Translations under genes and position numbers: made by a program | Shown: piece by piece, positions 7,231 to 11,633 of the stretch | How the letters are laid out: each line of letters opens with the position of its first letter | Position numbering within the stretch: position 1 is the first letter of the stretch | The notes under the pieces: generated by a model | Seen by the model: the letters and a program-made list of their open reading frames with translations, nothing else | What the model was told of the DNA's origin: nothing | Database searches by the model: none | Source of the DNA: an uncultured Oscillospiraceae bacterium | GTDB taxonomy: Bacteria; Bacillota; Clostridia; Oscillospirales; Oscillospiraceae | Direction: 5' to 3' | Length of the DNA: 11,633 bases | NCBI GenBank assembly: GCA_934565615.1 | Contig: CAKTIH010000070.1 | Span: 1-11,633, forward strand

Positions 7231-8554
7231 GAAGCTGAAGCTCCCCTCCTCGCTCAACGCGAAGATGCTGTATGTCTGCGTCGGCGGTCTGCTGCTGGCG
7301 CTGGCGGTGTTCCTGCTGATAAACCGGCTCGGGATGCTGCTGGTCGACAAAGTCTATATGAGCGACGACGCGGTGAAGCAGCGCAAGAACGAGATATACT
7401 CCGACTTCTCCGCCTACGTCAAGGCTAACTCCGTAAGCGGGCGCGACAGTCTCTCCGTCGCGCAGTGGACGGACGGGCAGCCCTTTGTCACGGTCGTGAT
7501 ATTCGGCCGGGGCGCAGACCACCGGCGCTTCCATAACGGCAAGACGGAGCAGGAAAACGGCGTACACAGCAGCTATGACTACCATAACTACGGCACGCTC
7601 TACCTCGTCCGCTTCGAGGACGGGCTCTATCAGGTCGCGATCTCCGACAATTCCGATACACGGCAGCGCGGCATAGTGCGCGCAGCTTCAGTTTTTACGG
7701 CTTTCTTTGCTTTTATTCTTCTGTACATGTGGTACACCCGGCGGCTGACGGACAGGATTATAAAGCTCTCGAAGGACGCAGCGGAGGTAAGCTCGGGTGA
7801 GCTTGAAAAGGTGATAAGCTCCGACGGCAGCGACGAGATCGCGGCGCTCGCTTTGTCGATGGACGAGATGCGCCGCTCGGTCATGCAGCGCATGGGCAAC
7901 GAGAGCCGCGCATGGGAGGCGAACGCCGAGCTTATAACGGCGATATCGCACGATATACGCACACCGATGACCTCGATGCTCGGATACCTGGGGCTGCTCA
8001 ACGACAGCGGCTTTGAGGACAAGGAGCGGTGCAGGCAGTTCACGGCCTCAGCCTACGCAAAGGCGATGGATCTCAAGGAGCTGACGGACGAGCTGTTCCG
8101 GTACTTCCTCGTCTACGGCAAGGCGGAGCTTGAGCTTTCGCTTGAGAGCTTCGACGGGCGGCTCCTGCTCGAACAGCTCCTCGGCGAGGCGGAGTTTGAC
8201 CTTATAGACTCCGGCTTTCGCGTGCAGCGGATAGAGTTCAAGGGCGAGTGCAGCGTATCGGCAGACCCGCTCTATCTCAAGCGCACGCTTGACAATATGA
8301 TATCCAACATCAAAAAATACGCCGACCCAGAGCGCCCGATCATGGTAATAACCGAGCTGACTGACGGCAAACTGTCCGTCTGCATCTCGAACTACGTCAA
8401 GCGCTCTATGGACAAGGTCGAGAGTACGAAGATAGGCATACGCACCTGCCGCAAGATCATGGAGGCCATGGGCGGCAGCTTCACCATCGCAAGCGACGGC
8501 GAGCACTTTGCCGCGGAGTTCGCGCTGCCGACAGTAGAAAAGATGGCGGAGTGA
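7223..8554 (+). CDS. Sensor histidine kinase, partner of the adjacent response regulator
   Basis: This 443-residue membrane sensor kinase starts at a TTG that overlaps the regulator gene by eight bases. AAGGG lies eight bases upstream, and the start retains a basic leader (IKKLKL) before the first membrane helix (about 17-41). An ATG at codon 15 has no good ribosome site. The extracytoplasmic sensor is about residues 42-151 and carries several histidines (DHRRFHNG, VHSSYDYHNYG). The second helix (about 152-171) leads to a HAMP-like linker. The HisKA motif ITAISHDIRTPMTSMLGYLG places the phosphorylated His at 243. The ATP-binding domain has an N-box (LDNMISNIKKYAD, N358/N362). The G1 box is not a normal DxGxG: it reads ISNYVKRSMDKVESTKIGIRTCRKIMEAMGG. 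A subset of Firmicute kinases of the VanS-like type has comparably altered G-boxes, so activity is plausible but not certain. The signal sensed is unknown. Confidence 0.93.
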   Translation: MIKKLKLPSSLNAKMLYVCVGGLLLALAVFLLINRLGMLLVDKVYMSDDAVKQRKNEIYSDFSAYVKANSVSGRDSLSVAQWTDGQPFVTVVIFGRGADHRRFHNGKTEQENGVHSSYDYHNYGTLYLVRFEDGLYQVAISDNSDTRQRGIVRAASVFTAFFAFILLYMWYTRRLTDRIIKLSKDAAEVSSGELEKVISSDGSDEIAALALSMDEMRRSVMQRMGNESRAWEANAELITAISHDIRTPMTSMLGYLGLLNDSGFEDKERCRQFTASAYAKAMDLKELTDELFRYFLVYGKAELELSLESFDGRLLLEQLLGEAEFDLIDSGFRVQRIEFKGECSVSADPLYLKRTLDNMISNIKKYADPERPIMVITELTDGKLSVCISNYVKRSMDKVESTKIGIRTCRKIMEAMGGSFTIASDGEHFAAEFALPTVEKMAE

Positions 8555-8565
8555 CACAGAATGAT

Positions 8566-8600
8566 AACCGTACTGCAAGGCTTGACCGGGCAGTACGGTT
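8566..8600. repeat. Perfect 11-bp inverted repeat around the -35 of the VOC gene promoter
   Basis: AACCGTACTGC (8566-8576) and GCAGTACGGTT (8590-8600) are exact reverse complements separated by 13 bases. The loop holds the -35 TTGACC and the right arm fills the promoter spacer. It starts 12 bases after the kinase stop. It could be an operator pair, a weak terminator for the kinase transcript (the 3' side TAGTTATAAT is not a good U-tract), or both. Confidence 0.7.
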
Positions 8601-8610
8601 TAGTTATAAT
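8582..8610 (+). promoter_or_regulatory. Near-consensus sigma-A promoter for the VOC/hydrolase unit
   Basis: TTGACC (8582-8587), exactly 17 bases of spacer, and TATAAT (8605-8610). The predicted start is near 8617, giving a leader of about 23 bases before the ATG at 8640. This is the best-matching promoter in the window. Its spacer is occupied by the right arm of the 11-bp inverted repeat, so repression by a bound protein is plausible. Confidence 0.8.
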
Positions 8611-8639
8611 ATGCTTAAATATGTAATGGAGGGTTTGCC

Positions 8640-9008
8640 ATGTTCAAATTCAACCACTTCAATTTCAATGTCCTCGACCTCGACCGCAGCCTGAAGTTTT
8701 ATAAGGACGCGCTCGGCCTTGAGCCGGTGCGCGAAAAGGACGCGGCGGACGGCAGCTATAAGATCATCTTCCTCGGCGACGGTGCGACCGCTTTCCGCCT
8801 TGAGCTGACATGGCTGCGCGACCACAAGGAGCCCTACGACCTCGGCGAGCAGGAGTTCCACCTCGCGTTCACCGTCGAGGACTACGCGGGCGCGTTCGAG
8901 AAGCACAAGGCTATGGGCTGCGTGTGCTTTGAAAACCCGGCAATGGGCATCTACTTTATAGAGGACCCGGACGGGTACTGGATAGAGATAGTCCCCGAGA
9001 AGAGATAA
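8640..9008 (+). CDS. VOC-family glyoxalase I-like metalloenzyme
   Basis: This 122-residue single-module protein belongs to the vicinal oxygen chelate superfamily. Its two beta-alpha-beta-beta-beta units run from about 3-55 and 70-118. The four expected glyoxalase I metal ligands can be placed as H6 (NHFNFNV), E55 (RLELTW), H74 (EFHLAFTV) and E116 (YWIEIVPEK). The motif IYFIEDPDGYWIEIV near the end is typical of the family. With all four ligands present, a lactoylglutathione lyase-like reaction on methylglyoxal-thiol adducts is possible. However, many VOC proteins of this size have other substrates, so gloA is not assigned. GGAGGG (8628-8633) lies six bases before the ATG. It is followed after ten bases by the hydrolase gene, and both probably share the promoter at 8582-8610. 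Confidence 0.9.
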   Translation: MFKFNHFNFNVLDLDRSLKFYKDALGLEPVREKDAADGSYKIIFLGDGATAFRLELTWLRDHKEPYDLGEQEFHLAFTVEDYAGAFEKHKAMGCVCFENPAMGIYFIEDPDGYWIEIVPEKR

Positions 9009-9018
9009 GGAGCAGGAC

Positions 9019-9543
9019 ATGCAGGATATACTCATCGTTGTCGACATGCAGAACGACTTCATCGACGGTGCGCTCGGCACAGCCGAGGCCGTCGCCATCG
9101 TGCCCAAAGTCGTCGAAAAGGTCAAGGGCTTCAAGGGGACCGTCATATTCACGCGCGATACGCATGACGAAAACTATATGCAGACGCAGGAGGGGCGCAA
9201 TCTTCCCGTACCGCACTGCATCAAGGGCAGCCAAGGCTGGGAGATTTGCCCCGCTCTCGAGCCGCTGCGCACGGGGCTCACCATAGATAAGCCGACCTTC
9301 GGCTCGGCAGAGCTTGGCAGGCTGCTCCTTGAGCTCGACGCGAAGGAGCCGGTCGGGAGCATCACGCTCGTCGGCCTGTGCACGGATATATGCGTCATCT
9401 CAAACGCGATGATCGCAAAGGCTTTTCTGCCGGAGGTGCCGGTAACGGTCGACGCGGCGTGCTGCGCGGGCGTCACGCCTGAGAGCCACCGCAACGCACT
9501 GAACGCGATGAAGATGTGCCAGGTCAGGATAGAGAACGAATAA
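9019..9543 (+). CDS. Isochorismatase-fold cysteine hydrolase, nicotinamidase-like
   Basis: This 174-residue cytoplasmic hydrolase has the fold of nicotinamidases and isochorismatases. The catalytic triad is visible as D9 (VVDMQNDFIDG), K91 (IDKPTFGS) and C125 (VGLCTDICV). Metal-site residues expected in nicotinamidases are also present: D47 and H49 in TRDTHDENY, and H66 in PVPHCIKGSQGWE. This favours nicotinamide to nicotinate deamidation for NAD salvage over isochorismate hydrolysis. It is shorter than E. coli PncA (about 213 residues) but in the range of compact Firmicute members. I do not assign pncA, because pyrazinamidase-like and other amidase activities share these residues. AAGGAG (9007-9012) overlaps the stop of the VOC gene, six bases before the ATG, indicating an operon with coupled translation. 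A strong hairpin follows its stop. Confidence 0.9.
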   Translation: MQDILIVVDMQNDFIDGALGTAEAVAIVPKVVEKVKGFKGTVIFTRDTHDENYMQTQEGRNLPVPHCIKGSQGWEICPALEPLRTGLTIDKPTFGSAELGRLLLELDAKEPVGSITLVGLCTDICVISNAMIAKAFLPEVPVTVDAACCAGVTPESHRNALNAMKMCQVRIENE

Positions 9544-9553
9544 AAATAACAAA

Positions 9554-9577
9554 TCCGGGGATCAAACGATCCCCGGA
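9554..9577. terminator. Bidirectional intrinsic terminator between convergent genes
   Basis: A perfect 10-bp stem (TCCGGGGATC / GATCCCCGGA) with loop AAAC lies 10 bases after the hydrolase stop and 8 bases after the convergent gene's stop. On the minus strand it is followed by TTTGTTATTTTTA, a good U-tract. On the plus strand the tail is ATAATATTT. It should end transcripts from both sides, more strongly on the minus strand. Confidence 0.88.
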
Positions 9578-9585
9578 ATAATATT

Positions 9586-10416
9586 TCACTCTGTGAAGTG
9601 GATATGGTTGTTTATATGGTCGCTGCAGAAGCAGTGATAGCCCTGACACTTGGAGCAGTAACGGAACTCGAGTTCCGGATGGTCGACGTCCGTCCTGCCG
9701 CAGACCGCGCACTTATGCGTATAGAGCTTGTCCTTCTGCTCGCGCCGGATACGCGCGGACTCCTGACGGAAGTTGACGGTGTTTCTGCTCGGGCGGCGCG
9801 GCAGTGAGGCGAACAGCTCACCACCGCAGAAGATGAAGAAGTTCACAAGCGCGACGAGCGGCAGCAGGTTCACCGGGAAGGAGTTGGCAATGACCGAGTA
9901 AACAAAGAACACCGCGTCCACGATGGCGAGGTACTTTATCTTTATCGGGATGATGTACATGAACAGTACCTGCATGTCCGGGTACAGGACGGCAAATGAG
10001 AAGAACATGGACAGGTAGATATACTCCGAGCCGAGGTTCACGGAACGGCCGGTGATGAAATAAATAATGAAGCCGTAGAGCACCGTAAGGATGACGCCGG
10101 AGAAATAATATATAGTAAACTGTCCTGTCCCCCACTGAGCCTCGAGCGTGCTGCCGATCCAGTAATAGAACCAGAAGGCGAGGAACGCGAGCAGTCCCAT
10201 GCTCGGCGGATAGAAGATAAACGAGACGAGCCGCCATACCTGCCCGTGCAGGATAAGCGCGGGGTCAAAGGTCAGGACGCCGAGGAACGACCTGTTGATA
10301 GCCCCGAGCACCCATATAGCGACATTCGCCGCGGTTATATAGCGCATCAGGTTCGGGATGCCGAAGCCCGGATGCTTATAGCAAAACTGCTCAATGCTTC
10401 TGCGTGGATCCTTCAT
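9586..10416 (-). CDS. Rhomboid/derlin-like membrane protein with C-terminal zinc-binding domain
   Basis: The start at 10416 gives 276 residues and is supported by AGGAG (10423-10427) six bases upstream. An upstream in-frame ATG at 10497 lacks comparable support. Several hydrophobic helices cover about residues 27-200. HGQVWRLVSFIFYP (57-70) carries the WR motif of the rhomboid-superfamily L1 region, followed by FYYWIGSTLEAQWG. I find no GxSG serine motif where a rhomboid protease would have it (the region reads NLGSEYIYLSMFF, 127-139) and no late HxxG helix motif. It therefore resembles derlin-type or inactive rhomboids rather than a protease. A basic linker (about 205-232) leads to a Cys/His cluster: C236-x2-C239, C254-x2-C257, H261-C-x-C264, H267, H271 and H273. 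That is enough ligands for two zinc ions. It lies convergent to the hydrolase gene and divergent from rlmB. Function unknown; a membrane-protein quality-control role would be inference. Confidence 0.85.
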   Translation of the reverse strand: MKDPRRSIEQFCYKHPGFGIPNLMRYITAANVAIWVLGAINRSFLGVLTFDPALILHGQVWRLVSFIFYPPSMGLLAFLAFWFYYWIGSTLEAQWGTGQFTIYYFSGVILTVLYGFIIYFITGRSVNLGSEYIYLSMFFSFAVLYPDMQVLFMYIIPIKIKYLAIVDAVFFVYSVIANSFPVNLLPLVALVNFFIFCGGELFASLPRRPSRNTVNFRQESARIRREQKDKLYTHKCAVCGRTDVDHPELEFRYCSKCQGYHCFCSDHINNHIHFTE

Positions 10417-10474
10417 AATCTTCTCCTGTCGACACTGCCGGTAAAACCCGGCAAGGATGTATTTCATGCTTACT

Positions 10475-10503
10475 AATATACATTCCCGCCGGGGCAAAGT
10501 CTA
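10475..10503 (-). promoter_or_regulatory. Possible promoter of the rhomboid-like gene
   Basis: On the minus strand, TAGACT (10498-10503), a 17-bp spacer and TATATT (10475-10480) lie about 60 bp before the start codon. The hexamers match consensus at four and five of six positions. Moderate support only. Confidence 0.4.
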
Positions 10504-10515
10504 TAAAATTTTGTA

Positions 10516-10541
10516 AATTTGAAAGATAGGGCTTTCAAATT
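10516..10541. repeat. Perfect 10-bp inverted repeat in the divergent rlmB/rhomboid region
   Basis: AATTTGAAAG (10516-10525) and CTTTCAAATT (10532-10541) are exact reverse complements separated by six bases. The repeat lies between the two divergent genes and overlaps the proposed -35 of rlmB. Its symmetry and AT-rich arms suit a dimeric repressor operator. A terminator is unlikely, since no gene reads into it from either side. Confidence 0.6.
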
Positions 10542-10561
10542 CGGCGAATGTATGGTAATAT
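10533..10561 (+). promoter_or_regulatory. Possible rlmB promoter
   Basis: A poor -35 (TTTCAA, 10533-10538), a 17-bp spacer and an extended -10 TGG-TAATAT (10556-10561). The TATGGTAATAT block resembles the extended -10 elements of the other promoters in this window. The predicted start is about 28 bp before the GTG start codon. Confidence 0.4.
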
Positions 10562-10595
10562 GTAAACCACGAAATTATGAGTGAGGCTGAATACC

Positions 10596-11372
10596 GTGGA
10601 TAAAGATTCTCAGATTCAGGAAAAAGAGCTTAAAAACGACATTATTGAGGGCCGCAACGCCGTCATTGAAGCGCTCCGCGCAGGCAGAGCCATAGACAAG
10701 ATATTCATCGCCAAGGGCGATGTCGACAAGACTCTCGGCCACATCGCCTCCAAGGCGAGGGAAAAGGGCATAGTCGTCGTAGAGGCCGACAGGCGCAAGC
10801 TCGATTTCATGAGCCAGACCCACGCCCATCAGGGCGTCGTCGCGCTGGCCGCGGTGCGCGAATACTGCGAGATCGCCGATATCCTCGCCGTCGCCGCAGA
10901 GCGAAACGAAGCGCCATTTGTCATCGTCTGCGATGAGATAAGCGATCCGCACAACCTCGGCGCGATAATCCGTTCGGCAGAATGCGTCGGCGCGCACGGC
11001 GTCATCATTCCGAAGCGCCGCAGCGCGGGGCTCACCGCCATTGTCGACAAGGCCTCCGCCGGTGCTGCCGAGCACATGGCCATCGCGAGAGTGCCAAACA
11101 TCTCCGCCGCGATAAAGGAGCTCAAGGATAACGGCCTGTGGGTCTACGGCACCGCCGCCGACGGCCAGAACGGCCTGTGGTCGACCGACCTCACCGGCGC
11201 TATTGCGCTCGTCATCGGCTCTGAGGGCGAGGGCATGAGCCGTCTCGTCAAGGAGAGCTGCGACTTTATACTCAGCCTGCCCATGAAGGGTCAGGTCAGC
11301 TCCCTCAACGCATCCGCGGCAGCAGCCGTGACAATGTATGAGGTGCTCCGTCAGCGCAGCGCGCAGAGCTGA
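10596..11372 (+). CDS. rlmB: 23S rRNA (guanosine-2251-2'-O)-methyltransferase RlmB
   Basis: This SpoU/TrmH (SPOUT) class RNA 2'-O-methyltransferase uses S-adenosylmethionine on the 23S rRNA peptidyl-transferase region. With the GTG start at 10596 it has 258 residues, close to the family norm. GAGG (10583-10586) lies nine bases upstream and favours this over the GTG at 10581, which would add five residues. The N-terminal substrate-binding domain (about 15-90) includes IIEGRNAVIEAL and the RlmB-typical HAHQGVVAL (76-84). Catalytic-domain motif 1 is DPHNLGAIIRSAECVG (117-132, with N120 and R126). Motif 2 is VIGSEGEGMS (206-215). Motif 3 is LPMKGQVSSLNASAAAAV (with N238), which forms the trefoil knot. 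A related TrmH-family paralogue is possible, but the HQGVVA and motif 3 context fits RlmB best. It is followed after 65 bases by the acidic gene at the right edge, without a good terminator between them. Confidence 0.93.
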   Translation: MDKDSQIQEKELKNDIIEGRNAVIEALRAGRAIDKIFIAKGDVDKTLGHIASKAREKGIVVVEADRRKLDFMSQTHAHQGVVALAAVREYCEIADILAVAAERNEAPFVIVCDEISDPHNLGAIIRSAECVGAHGVIIPKRRSAGLTAIVDKASAGAAEHMAIARVPNISAAIKELKDNGLWVYGTAADGQNGLWSTDLTGAIALVIGSEGEGMSRLVKESCDFILSLPMKGQVSSLNASAAAAVTMYEVLRQRSAQS

Positions 11373-11437
11373 CGCCTTTTTCACGCTTCCAGAGTGAAGC
11401 ACAGCGCGCCCTACACATAGAAAACAAGGATCAGTAT

Positions 11438-11633
11438 ATGAAAGATTTCAGTCTGGACTTCGATCCCACAACTGAATCTTATACCGACATGCCGTTTGAC
11501 AGCATACTGTCGCAATACGAGCTGGAGTCACACGCGGACGATCTGTCCGGGTCGGATGACTCCGGCTATTCGCCGTTCTATCTTGATGACGACGATGACG
11601 TGCGTGTCTATACCCCCGGCACAGCTACGGTGC
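11438..11633 (+). CDS. N-terminal fragment of an acidic protein of unknown function
   Basis: An ATG with AAGGA seven bases upstream opens a frame that stays open for 65 codons to the right edge. The visible part begins MKDFSLDFDPTTESYTDMPF and is very rich in Asp, Glu, Ser and Tyr, including the run YLDDDDD near 53-59. It has no hydrophobic segment or signal peptide so far. Base composition and codon choice look like the neighbouring genes. It starts 65 bases after rlmB with no strong terminator between them, so co-transcription is possible. The acidic, probably disordered leader may precede a folded or membrane domain beyond the window. I do not recognise the family. Confidence 0.7.
   Translation, partial: MKDFSLDFDPTTESYTDMPFDSILSQYELESHADDLSGSDDSGYSPFYLDDDDDVRVYTPGTATV

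Noticed and set aside
10417..10497. N-terminal extension of the rhomboid-like protein to 10497
   Set aside because: The ATG at 10416 has AGGAG at ideal spacing, and the extension covers the predicted -10 region.
10577..10603. Eight-codon ATG reading frame overlapping the rlmB start region, a possible leader peptide
   Set aside because: Too short to support. It contains no run of regulatory codons, and no attenuator hairpin follows.
11385..11400. Small hairpin GCTTC-N6-GAAGC after rlmB, a possible terminator
   Set aside because: Only a 5-bp stem with no following U-tract, so it is not convincing as a terminator.
10575..11402. Minus-strand open frame of 275 codons opposite rlmB
   Set aside because: It is a shadow of rlmB, whose SpoU motifs 1-3 are intact on the plus strand. 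No family features on the minus strand.

Overview
The window looks like chromosomal DNA of an anaerobic, fairly GC-rich Clostridia-type Firmicute. An Oscillospiraceae/Ruminococcaceae-like gut bacterium is my best guess. The reasons are strong AGGAGG-type ribosome binding sites, GTG/TTG starts, sigma-A promoters with extended -10 elements, a Gram-positive lipoprotein signal, and the gene families present. I see no rRNA, tRNA, insertion sequence, prophage or CRISPR array.

Left part (1-6388, all minus strand, read right to left): a transport operon. It starts with a large lipoprotein that joins a beta-propeller-like N-terminal half to an extracellular solute-binding domain. A hairpin terminator and a second promoter follow. 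Next come two sugar-type ABC permeases, then a membrane-anchored HlyD/MacA-type adaptor, then the start of a membrane protein that is probably a MacB/FtsX-type ABC permease and runs off the left edge. Import-type and export-type modules thus share one transcriptional direction with tight spacing. No ATPase is visible in the window.

Middle (6389-8554): a divergent regulatory region and an OmpR-family response regulator/histidine kinase pair on the plus strand. The two divergent promoters share a TATGRTACAAT-type extended -10. Between them lie two TCTTAA direct repeats phased by 10 bp, placed where an OmpR-type regulator could activate the transporter operon. The simplest reading is a two-component system that controls the neighbouring transporter.

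Right part (8555-11633): a two-gene plus-strand unit, a glyoxalase-like VOC enzyme and a nicotinamidase-like cysteine hydrolase. It starts from a near-consensus promoter embedded in an 11-bp inverted repeat and ends at a bidirectional terminator. The convergent gene encodes a rhomboid/derlin-like membrane protein without a visible catalytic serine, carrying a C-terminal zinc-binding Cys/His cluster. Divergent from it is rlmB (23S rRNA Gm2251 methyltransferase), with a perfect 10-bp inverted repeat between the two. A short-spaced, very acidic unknown gene begins at 11438 and runs off the right edge.

The most notable signal is the hybrid operon: propeller-fused solute-binding protein, two sugar-type permeases, membrane fusion protein and probable MacB-like permease, with its own two-component system. 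It could be a coupled sense/import/export system, but that function is inference.
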